This document shows, one piece after another, positions 1 through 12,840 of a stretch of DNA of 64,000 bases. The stretch comes from Topomyia yanbarensis (lineage: Eukaryota > Arthropoda > Insecta > Diptera > Culicidae), in NCBI RefSeq assembly GCF_030247195.1, contig NC_080672.1:71279771-71343770 (forward strand), given 5' to 3'. A program made the translations under genes and the position numbers. The notes under the pieces are model-generated. The model worked only from the letters and a program-made list of their open reading frames with translations. It ran no database searches and was not told the origin of the DNA. The number at the start of each line of letters is the position of its first letter. Position 1 is the stretch's first letter.

Positions 1-1486
1 TTCACGGAAAATAATGTCCCTTTTTCCTTCATTATTTTGCTCGGGTGCAAGAAGAAAGAACTACCAGCTCTACCAGTATATGCGCGGTTCAGAGAAATAA
101 AAAAAACGAAAGAAATACTGGACCCAACCCGGATATCGAAGGCCAAAATATGAGGTGCCTTTTTGTTGCTCCGAAGCAACCCACCCAAAATAAAACCGAG
201 AAACACTGTGGCGCAAATCTCCCAAAGCACGGAAAAGCGTGTGGAATGGGCGCACACAATTCTGATTTATTGAAACCCTTATTTTCTTATCGGTTTCCTT
301 TTTCTTTCTCGAGACGACAACAAAATGAAATTTTCGACAGAATCAGACGTCTTTTCTTTCTCGATTCAGACGCTGTTTCTCGCCGACCGAAATAAAGACG
401 GAAAAACTTTCAGACAATGCTTGGCTCGATTGGACGAGGGAAAGCAGTCAAGTTCAGGCGTAGATGTCAAACCTTGCCACAGTGGCTCAAATGGAGAATA
501 TGTCGTAAGAGAAAAAAAAGTTGTTGGATAATTAGTTTAAAAAATTGATAAATGGCTGCCAAATGAAGCGTCATTCTTTCCAATCGGCCGGAAAAGCCAG
601 TTAAGAAAGCTTCAATAAGCCGAATGCTTATTTCTTTGGCGTGTCTTTCATGAAAAACCATCAGGAGTTTTAAAAACTCCCGCAGTAAATGGCTTCATTA
701 TCGCGCTGATTCTTCTTTAGCAATTTTTTTTATAATTTTCATTGCTCCCCTAAATGGAAAGTGTTTTTATACAGCGAGAAATGCTGCGTACGCACAGTAG
801 TCGAAATTAGATACAAAAGAGCGCTTTATTATACCGGGGGCTCATCAGGATGTCGGTGTTTTCTTGAGCATACAAAAGAGTATTTAGCGAAACGGGTGGG
901 TGCGGGTTAACTTTGTTTGACATTGGTGAAGTTTTATGAGTTGCATTTTGGTCGTGTTCTGTGACTGCTGCTATTTACGTTGATGGACAATAATGTACTA
1001 AAATAAGCAGCTGTGGTTTACCGATTGGCAATTAAGAACCGATGAAGCAAGTTTTATCGGAGTTGAAAATTACATCTAAAACCTTTTTTATTTCCACCGT
1101 TTGAGACATAAGAGTTGTAAGATGTAACTTTCTGCTCCGACACACCAAAAAAACATGAACTTTATCGTTGGTGTAATTTCAACATGACATAATTTAACAA
1201 ACCGTAATTCCCGAAATTAGATACAAAATATAACCGACTTCCGCCTATTTTACATGAAATACATATTTAAAACAAACGCCATATGTGGAATAAAATTACA
1301 TGACTTACGAAATTCAACGTAAAATTAGAATTGAACGTAAAACTGTGTAATTTTTAAGTTTGTATATTTCAGGTTCAGGAGACGTAATTTTACACGATTT
1401 TTTCTATGTGTGTAACTCAAATCATCGTTATATGTTCACCAATTTTCAATTAGGCATTTGAATGGTTCGTTAGATATCGTTACATA
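1..1486. other. Intergenic DNA, no gene recognised
   Basis: I see no coding region that can be supported. The open frames here are short, overlap on opposite strands and match no family I recognise. From about 1050 to 1430 the sequence is rich in TTACA/TGTAA words and looks like an old non-autonomous repeat, but I could not pair its ends with confidence. Confidence 0.4.
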
Positions 1487-1488
1487 TA

Positions 1489-3424
1489 CAGGTATACCTC
1501 GATTTAACATACATTTTCCGATTCAATCATGTACGTTAAATCGAATTTTATGTAAAATCGAAACCCAAAAGAAATATTTGTTTTCGAATAGAATTATTTT
1601 TTTATTCATCACACGAAATATTTACGAGGACATTACTGATTGTATCCACCTAACAGTGACATAGAAACCACATATTCACAATTAAACAATTAGATTGCTC
1701 TTCTGAACATAAACAACATATTTATCTTAACCTTGCCAAGTATTCGCCAATTCTAACAGCTATTCATTTCATAAAGTTCATCGCAAAATTTTCTCAGAAT
1801 TCAGAATAACTTATAAGAATAGTTAACAAATTTGGATTAACCATTGTGTACATGAAGAGCACAATGCCTAATTTTAGTAAGTAAGAAAATTTGTGTTTCT
1901 ATTTTGTCTCATCTTTATCTTGGTAGATCAACCTGTCCGTCAGATAATCGCAGAATTCAAAAAGAGAACACTACTTGAGTTCACGAGCAAACGACTAGTC
2001 ACGAAGTTTTGTAAGCTCAGGAGTTCTACTTGCAGAAAAAACAACCAAATCGAGCCATTGCAGCGCTATAGTTCTCCTTAAGGAAAAGTTGGATTAAATC
2101 ATTTTGTGCACGACAGATACAATACCTCAGTTTCAAAGTCGAACTCATCAGAATGAATGACATTTTAATTACAATACAAAAATATTTTTAAAAAAAATGT
2201 TTAATCCTTATGTACGACCAGGAGGTGGAATTCACTAGAATGTTGATGTCACTATTATCGATCTCCAAAATAGCCGCGTAGCATGTGATCTCTAAAGGCA
2301 AGAATTGATCCACTGGTTTCCTGCTCCCACGTTGTAACAGGCGACAAAGACGGAAATCTTCTTTTCATTTTTTTGGATCTATCTCTTTTTTACATATTTT
2401 ATTAGCTTATTATTTATTGGATCTACATCCTAGATTTCTATTTAAACGTGAACATTTATTATGGTACTCCTGGGGGCCAAGTATCCAGAGTCCTCGATCA
2501 TCTTAAATCGTACGCAAATGCCAGTACAGTTTATTCGAATCCGAATCTCTACTAACGACCATTCTCTACCCGTTGCAGTTGTTAAGAGTAATATATACAG
2601 ATATGAATATGAATAATATAATCGCAATCAGTGTCGGACTAACATTGCTTTTGTGTGCTTCTTCTGTTTAGATTAAGTAATGACTGGCACCGGTATTGAT
2701 AAACAAACACCGTGAGCTTACCAGGAGTCGTACATTGAAGGAAGGCTTGTACCTTCCATCTTTATCGTCTATTGCTTTTTTTTGCAAGAGGAATCGATCC
2801 ATAATGAAGTTTTTTGTTGAAAAATGTCCACATGCACTGAGAAATTCACCTGTTCAATACAACCTGAGAAAAGATATTATCTTTAGCAAGAATCGAGCTT
2901 ACGTTCTTTCAAGCTCTAGTTGGGTCCTTTAACATCGCGGAACTGTCATGACTTCATTACAAATTTCCAACAGTTTCGTAATAACTGCTCAACCCCAATG
3001 CCTATTAGTGGAACTCACCGTCCGCCAATATCTCGTCACCGCCCTATACCTTCCATCAACCATATCTTTCCAGTTATCTATTTTTAACTTACACATAAAA
3101 ACCCATAAAACAATTATCAGGAAATAACTTGAACCACAAATTCGTGTATTCATGTTGCTGTGCGGTATCGAAATAAGAAGGTTTTTGTATCTCAGAATCT
3201 TAAATATAATCTAGCGAAAAAACGAAAATAAATTATGTTTCCTTAATCATTGGAAGAGGATCATAGAATAAAATTGATATTGATTCTTAACATTTCGTTT
3301 TAGTAACATTGACATTAAAATTTTTTTGCATGTATGTTAAATCGAGGTAAAAATTACGTTAAATCGAAATATGTTAAATCAAGGGTATGTTAAATCGTGA
3401 GTATGTTAAATCGAGGTATACCTG
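1489..3424. mobile_element. Tigger/pogo-like non-autonomous DNA transposon with TA duplication
   Basis: The element starts CAGGTATACCTCGATTTAAC and ends with its inverted complement. Each end is flanked directly by TA (1487-1488 and 3425-3426). The CAG start, the TA duplication and the 'CAGGYATACCTCG' beginning are like Tigger/pogo members of the Tc1/mariner superfamily. The ~1.9-kb interior has no open frame resembling a DDE transposase, so it is probably non-autonomous. The right end carries a short array of the terminal motif while the left end has about two copies. It ends a few bases before the next foldback element. Confidence 0.72.
3331..3424. repeat. Subterminal array of 'atgttaaatcga' units
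   Basis: Five slightly diverged copies of a 'tAtGTTAAATCgaggta' word occur in tandem and run into the right terminus of the Tigger-like element. Such subterminal arrays are often transposase-binding sites in DNA transposons; that role is inferred here. Confidence 0.7.
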
Positions 3425-3941
3425 TAGTCACATTACACAGAAAAAAATCCCAAAATCGTGAATAAAGTGCCATGAATTCTAGAACAATCCCGATTTTACA
3501 TTATGCAAACAGGACCATGAACAAAATCACGTATTTTATCATCATTTTTAATTTTCTTTCAGTCACGCCTACATAATACTTTTAATAGTGGAGATATTTG
3601 ATTTTGTTTTGTAAACTTCAGACACGGTTTCCGCCAAATCGATATTCTGTACGTGAACTAGTTCACAAGATTAAGAACATTATTCAAAAAACGGAAGATT
3701 GACTAGTGATTTTATTCATAGATTTAGGAATAATATTCAGAGTCCGACTATACGACGTGGATTGATTGATGATTTATTACATCTTGAACATGAACTGGTT
3801 TTCTTGGTTGTGAAATAGTTCACCAAATCATGAAATCAAATTCATGAAAACGAGAACTCATTCATAACTCCTAGTATAATAGACACCACTCACCATTCGT
3901 GCTTACTCTCCATTACTCTCAAAATCGTAAATTAATTATTA

Positions 3942-4589
3942 GACCGGCAACAATTTTGACTTTTTTTCGGAACACTGCTAATTCGAATGGTAATTGGTAA
4001 TGGTAATTATATGAAAAATATGAGCTTTTTCCGATAGCTCTAGGGGTTTCAAGTTTCTGTAGTAATATATATGAAAACTCTAAAATAAAACCTTAAATTC
4101 CAATAAAAAATTTCACAGTCAATCTGCGTACCTCAAAACTTACAGTCTCGTGGCTTATTTTACAACGAATAGCTTTGTTGAAGATCGCACATTGATTGGA
4201 GGTTCCCCAAAAAGTTATTTAACTTTGAAGACCAACCAATTTTTTTTTTAATTTTCCTATTCTGAGCATGTGCGAGAAAGAGAGGCAACACATTACTTTA
4301 TATGAAAATATCTTTTTACCGCAATATAGGTTCAATTTGCAGTCTTCGGAAATGTTGATCCTTACAACTTTAGCGACAGATTTTGGGATGCACAAGATGA
4401 TATTGGCTTTTTGTACTAAATTTTTTGTTTCTATTTCCTATTTTTCATATATTTTCACATACAAACTTGGTAACTCTTGTGAGTGAACTAGAGATTTCGA
4501 AAAAAGCTCATATTTGACAAATGGTATATGAAGCCAATTACCATTTGGTTCAACAGTTTTCCGAAAAAAAGTTAAAATTGTTGCCGGTC
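3942..4589. mobile_element. MITE with GACCGGCAACAATTTT inverted ends, TA duplication
   Basis: This 648-bp insertion has inverted ends GACCGGCAACAATTTT(g/a)AC followed by TTTTTTTCGGAA, and similarity continues inward for about 100 bases. It is flanked by TA at 3940-3941 and 4590-4591, as in Tc1/mariner-type MITEs. It interrupts the left arm of the surrounding foldback element and is therefore younger. The 72-codon open frame inside matches nothing I recognise. Confidence 0.8.
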
Positions 4590-4593
4590 TACT

Positions 4594-5000
4594 AATTATC
4601 ATGTATTCGTGAACTGGTTCATGGTTCCTAGTATATAAGTCACAAATCACCATGCATAGCCATGAAATGGATCACAAAATCATAAAATAATGTTCATGTT
4701 TTCGTGAACTGGCTCATGATTCGTAGTATAATATTCTCAACTCGTGAAATCGTTCACAAAATTGGAAAATATTAATGTATACGAGAACTGATTGATGATT
4801 CCTAAAGAGTTAGTCAGAAATGACCATTCGCGCTCGTGAAATAATTCACAAAATCATGAAATCAGAATAAATGTTCATGGAAGCGTGAACTGGTTTTTAT
4901 TCTTAGTATAATAGTGACGTGCTTGTGAATTAGCTCACGAAATCCTAAAATATTATTCATGTATTCGTGAACTGGTGCATGATTCCTAGTACATGATTCG
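4594..5000 (+). repeat. ~90-bp tandem repeats, left arm
   Basis: Five diverged units each contain 'tcgtgaactggttcatgatt' followed by 'cctagtataat'. Their 'gaactgg' landmarks lie near 4611, 4705, 4795, 4887 and 4969, a period of about 82-94 bp. A further 'gaactgg' landmark near 3790 lies on the other side of the nested MITE. Confidence 0.75.
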
Positions 5001-5324
5001 CGATGTATCATTTAAATTTGTGATATTTAGAAGATAGCCCTAATCATTTTGAATTCCATGCCACTCTGCACATGATCTTGAAAATTTCATTTTAAATATT
5101 TTATGAAATTTGAGCTTTTTCATGAAATATAATATAGTTATGACCAACTTCTAGCGACTAGTAATGGGTGTGAGCAGCAAACACAAGAAAACTATTAGGA
5201 CCTCGAACATCGTTATTCATTTGAGAAGGTTTCATGTGATGTCCAGATAGAAAACGAAAACTGCGCTGAGTTACAAAAATACATTATAGAACTACAAATC
5301 GTGTTCGTGATATAGTTCACAAAA

Positions 5325-5720
5325 CGAGCTATCGCGAATCAGTCGTGATTATTGTACTAGGCCATCACGAATACATGAATGATATTTTGTGATTTCGTGA
5401 ACAATTTCTCGAGCACGAATGGTCCATCGTGACTTATACTAGGAATCATGAGCCAGTTCACAGAATACGATTGGTAAGCCGTGTCTATTACACTAGGAAT
5501 CATGAACCAGTTCACATATACATGAATAATAGTTTACGATTTCAATAACTATTTCTCGAGCACGAATGGCCAGTCGTTACTTATAGTAAGGGTCATGAAC
5601 CAGTTCACGAGTACATGAATAATATATGATGATTTTTTGAATGTGTTTGTTATGTGAAAATCATGAATTAGATCACGAGGATTGAATAGATTCATGAATA
5701 AAATCCCGAGTTTCGTGAAA
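5325..5720 (-). repeat. ~90-bp tandem repeats, right arm (inverted)
   Basis: These are the same units as in the left arm in reverse orientation ('aatcatgarccagttcac', 'tcgagcacgaatgg'). With the left-arm copies they form a large imperfect hairpin. Confidence 0.75.
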
Positions 5721-6419
5721 TAGTTCAAGAGAAAATATCCAGACTGTTTCGATTTTGCGAACTAATGATACAAAATCTATGAATAAAATCTTGAATCAAC
5801 CTTTGGTTTTCTGAATAATGTTCATAAAGTTGAGAACTAGTTCATGTACAGAAAATCGGTTCGGTAATAACAAAATCGTGACTGACGTCCACAAAACAAA
5901 ATTAAATGTTTCCACTAATAAAAGCGTTATGCGGGCGTTACTGAATGAAAATTGATCATAGTTATAAAGCACATGAATTTGGTTTATAGTTCTGTTTAAG
6001 TAACGTAAAATCGTGATTGTTCCAGAATTCATGATACTTTATTCGCAATTTCGGGAACAATTTTTTTTCCCTTGTAACGAATATATCCGAATAGATGATC
6101 GTCCAGACTTGTTGATAACTTGGGTTGCAGGATACAACTTGAAAGCATAATTTTGAACCAGTTGACATCCAGTACCAAGCAGTATCTTCTATGAATTGCG
6201 TAAACAGAAATGGTCTTAAATTACTTCCTTGTGTCACCTCTATTTTTCCCTAGAAATGCTGAAACTTAAGATCGAAGCTTTGCTCGTAGAACTCTGCAAT
6301 ACAAGTAGTAAGTCATTCAGTCAATAAACATCCGGAATGCATCAAGCTGAAAAAATTTAGTTTCTGATGTCCAATACTCTAATATCCGCTAAAATTGCAT
6401 ATTCTTTGTCTTTATTTAA

Positions 6420-9400
6420 GAGGTTCGCCTCCTTCAAATTATTATTACGTCTTCGATATATACCGTGCAGATTACACTTAATGTTTTATTGTTCGACAGC
6501 ATACCGAAAATGAACATTCTTTGCAAGGAAGTGCGGTGAGACTCCAGCGTTAGCAAATCTATACGGCGGAAGACGAATAGGATCGTTCCAAGGCTGTTTT
6601 CTGAGAGTAAATCGTACAAAGCTTCTCTGAATGAACACTACGCGGTTACTTTAAACGGCATTATATGGTGCCCTCAGCTGTACAGCATACTCCAAGGCGC
6701 GCAGTATTAAGATTTCAGTGAGTAGAAATCCACAAAATCGACTATGCTCCGTTTTAGAAAACCCCCCTTCGTCATTGTTGCAGTGATGTGATCGGCAAAA
6801 CGAAGTTGTCTGCTGAATAATACGGATAGAATCCTCCCTCTGGGTGACACAGGCTTCTGAAGGGTATAATAATTGCAACGCCTTAGAGTTACAATGCATC
6901 CGAAATTTATCACCTTACATTTAACGACGTTGATCTGCATGCCGTTTACAAGCATTATTCCTCTACATTGGCTTTATCGTATTGGAACACAGCAGAGTCA
7001 AGTACTGAGGCAATTGAACGAAATATTTTCAGATCATCAGCATTGACATCACGCTTTACTAGGCGTTGGCCCAGGAACACAAATTGTGTCTTCATTTGGC
7101 GCTAGCTTAGTCCTGTCACTAAGTTTGTGTCGGATACTGATGAGACGAATTCGAAACGCAAATTTCATAACTAATTAAGTTATAGGTTTTGTGCTCTTCA
7201 CGCGCAAAGATAGAGTAGTTTTTCAGACTTGATGCGGGTGCAGCGTTCGTTGGTGAATAAAAGAAAAATCAGAGACGATAGGTGACATACTTCAGACCCA
7301 CCGGTTGGCGTTTCGAAAGCGCTGGAGCGTATGGAACCAATTCTAACGAAAGCGGATCGTTGTGAAAGGTAAGTATGCAGCTATCTTTACTCATCCAGGA
7401 AAACCTAGTCGTACCAGTTTCAAAACAGCAATGTTGTGGGGTAATTTGTCGAATGCTTTCGCGAAATCAAAATATATTTCGTCTACTTTTTGACGCTTCT
7501 CGACAGCTGTAACCAGAAAACTTGTGAACGCCATCAAATTTGAAGTGGCGGAACGTTTTTTTACAAAACTGTGCTAACATTCGTCAATTATGTTGGAAGA
7601 TATAGCGCTCATCGCATTTTAGGTAAACTTTTCCAGAGTTTCAGTTAGACAGTTTAATAACGAGATTCCTTTGTAGTTTTCGATATTATGAATATTTCCA
7701 GCTTTATGGATGGGAACTATAGCAGCTTCTTTCCATACACTTGGGAAAACATATTCCGAGATTGAGAGCTAGAAAATTATGCTTACGGTTTCAAAGAGAG
7801 CTCGGGCACAATGTTTTATAAACGCTGGAGGCAAGCAATCCGACAATGGATAGATAGGAAGGTTAGTAAATACATCTCGGAATTGCTCTGCAAAAAGGTC
7901 CGCCGACTGACATTTTCTGGTATACCCTCGGAGCGTCTTCTGGTATTTATAAATATCCAGAATGTCGAGGAATTATTTCGAAGCCTTGTTCAGATATTCA
8001 TCGAATGTACTGTTACGGGCTGTTTCATATTGCAGTTCCATTTGACGAAGAATTGTTTTGTTGTCGTCGGTCCTACGACGTAAGTATCGCTTTCGTTGTT
8101 TCCGGAGTGCGTTGTGTAGGCGACCAAACTCACAACGGAAACTTATAATCTGCTTTTCTGCTGATACGTTTTTAGGAAAATTGCGTTGATTAATCTCATA
8201 TGTTGTCTCGTAGAATGCCGCAACTGCCTGATCTAAATCGTTTCCATCCAGCATATTACTCCAATTAACTGCACCAATGGCCATTGAGATTTCATCGAGG
8301 CTGCATCAACACTGAAAATATAAATTCATAAATTGATCGTTTAATGCATTCATCGACATCTTCATATTCGTCGTTTCCGCAACGAAGTATTTTCGTGCAT
8401 TGTAAATAGTATGTTTCGATAATTTCATGAACTGAATGGCCGAAAGCTTTCGTAAATTTCACATATTTAGTATACATTGCTCAAATGTTATCGTTGATAA
8501 CAACATTATTTTTCGTGAATGAAACGAAAGGTTTCGTTTATTTTAATAAATGTTTGTTTATAATACAAACGATTCCGTTGATCGAACGAATTCATTTCGC
8601 TCGTCTTAAGGAAGTTTTCGTATTAAATAGCATGTTATTTTGATATTGCGGTAGAATATGGAATGAGCTCGGTTTCTTCGAGAATTATCCCGGAAGGAAG
8701 AAAAACTCAAACTTATTCATACAAAACCAACGAACAGTTTGCGATGGCTCAACTGAATCCGACCGAATCCGTACTGCTCCGGATTCTGGATCAACTGGAA
8801 GCGACAGAGGTTCCGGAAATCTTCCTGAAACCGGCGGACACGGATAGGGTTACTGAGTAGCCAGACCGAAACCGTCGTGATGATCAAAAATTATCCGACG
8901 TATAGCAAAAGGGACTCCATATTTTACCTATATTGAAGCTCTTTTTACGTTGATGGTTTGACGAATGGTGCTCGTAAATACTATAAAGATTTTCGTATAT
9001 AGGAGCGAACAATTCGTTTGCCTAATGAAGCCTTTTTGTAACAACCCAACGAAGGTCGTTTCGTAGTTTTTACGAAAAATGAACATTGACTGTACGAAAA
9101 TAATTCGTAGCGATTTACGAATATATACTATCAGTGGAGTAAAGTCAAAGTTGAGATCGTCGTTGATTGTATCAAAAGCGTCACTACCATCAGAACGCGT
9201 ATCAAATCTTAAAACGAAGGGTTTATGGTGAGGGTTTACCTTCAGTATAGATGTTGGAGGCTCAATCAGTTCGAACATGCCCGTGTCGACGACGAAGGCT
9301 TAACCAAGGGTCCGTCCTTTCACGTTGCTAAGAGAGCAAATTTAGAACAAACCACCAGCGACCAGCGTTTCTGTGACAGCCATCTCTTGTTCCGATGTTG

Positions 9401-10100
9401 CATTTTCAGAAATGTAGTACTTGAAATCGTCATCGAAGATCCATGAAGATGAAGGAGATTGTAGTCGCCTACAACAAATACAGTGTGTTCGGTTGGTCTG
9501 CTCAAGAATAATCTGGACCGCAGGGGAGTTAAAGTTATACATGTCAAGATCGCTATTCGGTCTCAGATAAATGCAGCAAACATATAAATATAGGCCTGGC
9601 AGTGAAAAGCGTACGACAACTTGTTCCAAATGTTCACATCCAGGTAAATTTAGTACAGTTCCAGCTGGATTTTTGTTTATCGCTATAAGAACACCACCTC
9701 CGCGGCTCATATGACTGGTAGAAGAGTTGCGATCGCATCGGTAGATTGCGTAGTTCGTCGATAGCTCAGCGTTTAATTTATCATCACGTAGCCAGGTTTC
9801 GGTAAGAACGATAATATCACAGTCGCAGGAAGTGAGAACAAACAAGAAGGCCTGCTTTTTAGTTCTCATTCCGCGAACGTTCTGGTAGTAGACGGCCAGG
9901 AAATCATGTGCTGTATGCGACGGTATGCTATGAACAAAATGATTTTCAGAGAGCGGATTATCATTTAAAGCAACATACTCGCCTGAGGAGGGAGTTCGGA
10001 AGACCCCCTCACGCAGGGCCGGGACAACTGATCTGGACACTGGCTGGTAGCGCAACTGCGTCGGAGTGTTCGGAAGCTTCCGTAATACTGTATAACTGGA
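6420..10100 (-). pseudogene. Broken non-LTR retrotransposon ORF2 (CR1/Jockey-type), endonuclease plus reverse transcriptase
   Basis: Read on the minus strand, an apurinic endonuclease-like segment (about 10055-9342) shows 'YYQNVRGMRTKK' and 'LTETWL', the start of the LINE endonuclease fold. After a MITE insertion, a linker rich in 'RKQRKRYLRRR' follows (8284-7973). Then come RT pieces in shifting frames: an 'ENYKGI' segment near 7680, 'FDFAKAFDKLPH' near 7460, an 'ADDLKIF' catalytic-box remnant near 7030, and a C-terminal 'LEYAVQLRAPY' / 'NDPIRLPPY' region at 6680-6560. Several frameshifts and stops make it inactive. No RNase H domain is seen. The clade assignment rests on motif style only. 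Confidence 0.7.
8310..9136. mobile_element. 827-bp MITE with CACTGA..TCAGTG ends inserted in the LINE
   Basis: The left end reads CACTGAaaATAtAaATTC and the right end is its imperfect complement (CACTGAtagTATAtATTC in inverse). The termini are AT-rich and palindromic. The LINE coding frame is readable on both sides (endonuclease on the right, linker at 8284 and below), which defines the insertion. I could not find a clear target duplication. No transposase is present. Confidence 0.6.
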
Positions 10101-11174
10101 TTGGTGATGACCAGTTTAATATAAAAAAAAATAAATATTTAATATTTGAATAAAAATTTTGGAAGTTTATTATCTTATCATTACATTGAGAACTTAATGT
10201 TTTAAATACCGGTGGGGTTTCGGTAAATTGTGGGAATGGGATTTTTCAACTGATCTCTTAGTGAGGAGCTTATAATTGACAAATCATGTCAATATCAAAT
10301 AAAATACCTGCATGGAGACATCCACATAGAAACAGATGCAAAAAGGTATTTTCCTTTGAGCTCTAGTAGCCCAGGATCAGTTTTTATGAGTATTTGATTT
10401 TCTTTTATACTATCAATTATTTCAATAGCCACTATGCAAGATTGGAAATGAAGAAAATTTTAAAAAAATGAAGTTAGTGACTATTTATAATGTACATTTG
10501 AGTACTGAATTAAATGACGTTATACAATTACGTATACAAGGACTCATTCTTATGTTACGAACTTTAATAACGAAGAAAAGTAAAATAAATGCTCGAAAGT
10601 AGTTTTTACGGTCAATACAATATTGCTTCGAAACAGTCAGTTTTAGAGGTTAAGTATTTTCGAAGAATTTTACAACGTAAGACATCTGGAAGAATAATTT
10701 TCGTGAATAATCCTCCCAGATGGATGCAATAATTATTCAAACAAATTTAGTCTCGAAAAACCTGGTGCCTTCAATAAAGTTTTCGAGAAATTTATTACAA
10801 ATAACTTGGTTGAAGACATGAATGCTTCATATATTCAGGGTATCGAGGTATATTTGCTATTTGCGAAAGTGAACCTTCAATATAAATTATTCTGATATTA
10901 CTGTATATGATCAATCTCTTCTGCTGTTCATAAACAATAAAACAAACATTTTGTCCAAGTAATATGCCTCTGAAGATTACAGTAACATTGAAGAAAGGTG
11001 GATTTAAGAACTTTGCTGAAGACATCAAGTCTCTTACTACTTTTTTGAAGAGTTGATTTTCCATTAATATTTCTAGGAGGATTTATCACTAAAATGATTA
11101 TAACTGAAGTGTTATTTAAAATTGGAAAACTTGTTGCTAAACTTTAACTTAAATAATTTAGTTACCAATCAGTC
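10101..11174. other. AT-rich spacer between two dead LINEs
   Basis: No gene or element end could be supported. The region contains only short open frames and low-complexity AT tracts. Confidence 0.4.
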
Positions 11175-12440
11175 TAAGGCTGCGTTGTCCTTTTGTGTAT
11201 CAAGAAGTTGTCTCCAGTTCACTCGATTCATGGCTGTTTGTCTCATCGCAGGGCACGAAAACCGCGCAATCCCGCTTAACACCCTTTTTATAGATGGGAC
11301 ATACTACTTCCTCCATCCAATCCTCCCGTAAGATCTGTTTCTTCAAGATCTTCAAAACCACTCGGTGAGATGCTCTAACCAACGCCTCTCTTCCGTGTTA
11401 CAGCGGTTCACATGGCAGTTGATCATTGCCAGCGGCTTTATCAGTTCTCAACTGTCTATTTCCTCATAAATTTTAGGTATTTCGATGTTCGTCATAACTT
11501 ATCGATCAGCTCACACTCGGTCGTGAGAAGGTCTCCATTAGAATTTCTTCATATGTCGGCCTGTGGCACATAACCTTTGCTCGAGCAATGTACCTACTCG
11601 TAGAATTTTCGTAACTCTATAGATAATCCAACTTCCTGAAGAGAATCTGAATTTATCTAATCTATCACAGCGGAGGTGCGAACATTTGTGATGTCGAAGA
11701 AGAAACTTCAGTTCATTAGAACGTAGTCGATTTAGTTCTCAGTTTGTTACCCAGGTGATCTCAAGGGTGGCGTTCATGTCGCTGATGAGGAGCTTTACAT
11801 TCTGCCGCGGGCTCCAAATGCGCGTAAAATCCTTCTTTCTCGTTCTCGGATCACGCTTTGTAAGGGCAGTACACGTTGAAGATGCTGCAGTTGTAGAAAT
11901 GGCCGTCGATCCACACACATCCTTTTGCTGATCGTCTGTTACTTGATTACGCGTTGGCGCATCTTGCCCAGCACTACAAAGCGGATTCCCAACTCGTTTG
12001 TTGTGCCGTCGCTCTAATAGAATGTAACCGCTCGATGCCCGCTTTTCCACACATTCTGGTCCGCCAAGCAAAGTTCCTACAATGCTACTGCTTTCAAGTT
12101 TTCAGCTCATCGTGTAAGATTCGCTCGAACCCAGGGAAGCAAAGTGACTTGCAGTTCGATGTGACAAGTTTTCAATCATAGTCCTTTTTCGCTACGTAAG
12201 TTTTGACCGATTGTTCCGATCCGCCTTTTCTTCCTGATTCTTCGTAACGTGGTATTTCTGGGCGGCTTGTTAGGTTTGACCCAACCTCCTGTCTCGTGGA
12301 AGGACAGCCATGCGGGGTTTCTTTGCCACCTCACGTATTCAGTTTTGTCTATGGTACGGTTATAGCGCCCATACCCACTCGCACCCTATCATTTCGCTTC
12401 TACTGCAGAAGACGGTAGTACCCAACCGATGCCGGCCTAC
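11175..12440 (-). pseudogene. Internally deleted RTE/JAM-type LINE remnant
   Basis: On the minus strand the order is as follows. An endonuclease start resembles 'TSNCKSLCFPGFERILHDEL' (about 12180-12100). A segment follows with 'RQNVKLLISDMNATLEI', equivalent to the conserved 'DVKLLIGDMNA' of RTE endonucleases (about 11810-11760). The 'F-DITNVRT'-like box is near 11690, a 'CPIYKKGVKRDC' box from the RT N-terminus near 11290, and an 'NRVNWRQLL' C-terminal piece near 11220. Most of the RT palm is missing between the last two. There are many frameshifts. The family is recognised from motif order only. Confidence 0.6.
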
Positions 12441-12582
12441 AGATTAAAAGTCATCAATAGACGCACAGGGAAGCATAAGATACGAGCTTGTGAACACTAG
12501 GAAGTATTCACCATTTAACGACCAACCTTCGAAGTTGGTTCTGAAATTATGTGACAGTAAGAAAAGTTGTCGAACATATACA

Positions 12583-12655
12583 CCGGATTCTGTTTTTGCA
12601 CGCACCTTTTTTGCACGGATTTTTTTTGCACGACTTTTTTGCACGGTTTTGCCAA
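12583..12655 (-). repeat. Short 'TTTTTTGCACGG' array
   Basis: Four to five copies of 'ttttttGCACGg' occur just left of the oppositely oriented array at 12716. It may be the end of a second member of the family, or a broken terminus of the same element. Confidence 0.6.
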
Positions 12656-12715
12656 ATAACACGATTTTTATGTATAAAATACCTATTTCGATATACCAGT
12701 TTAATGATTTGATCA

Positions 12716-12840
12716 TCCCGTGAAAAAAAACCGTGCAAAAAAAATCCGTGCTATTTCGAGAAACCGTGTAAAAAAATCCGTGTTAATTCGAGAAACCGTG
12801 CAAAAAAAATCCGTGTTATTTCGAAAACCGTGCAAAAAAA
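12716..12840 (+). repeat. Left subterminal array, ~34-bp units
   Basis: Four units of 'CGTGcAAAAAAAaTCCGTG' separated by 'Ytatttcgagaaac'. The poly-A tract length varies by one or two bases between copies. Confidence 0.8.

Larger units (their letters stand above)
3432..6076. mobile_element. Foldback DNA element with long inverted ends and ~90-bp subterminal repeats
   Basis: The first ~270 bases from 3432 and the reverse complement of ~5800-6076 align over their length, with shared landmarks such as 'catgaattctRgaacaatc', 'gttttgtRRac' and 'tgtacRtgaactagttc'. Inside the long inverted ends lie tandem ~90-bp units, direct in the left arm and inverted in the right. A short non-repeated centre is at about 5030-5300. 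There is no coding capacity. A separate MITE sits in the left arm at 3942-4589. A diverged piece of the same family is at 41905-42330. Confidence 0.65.
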
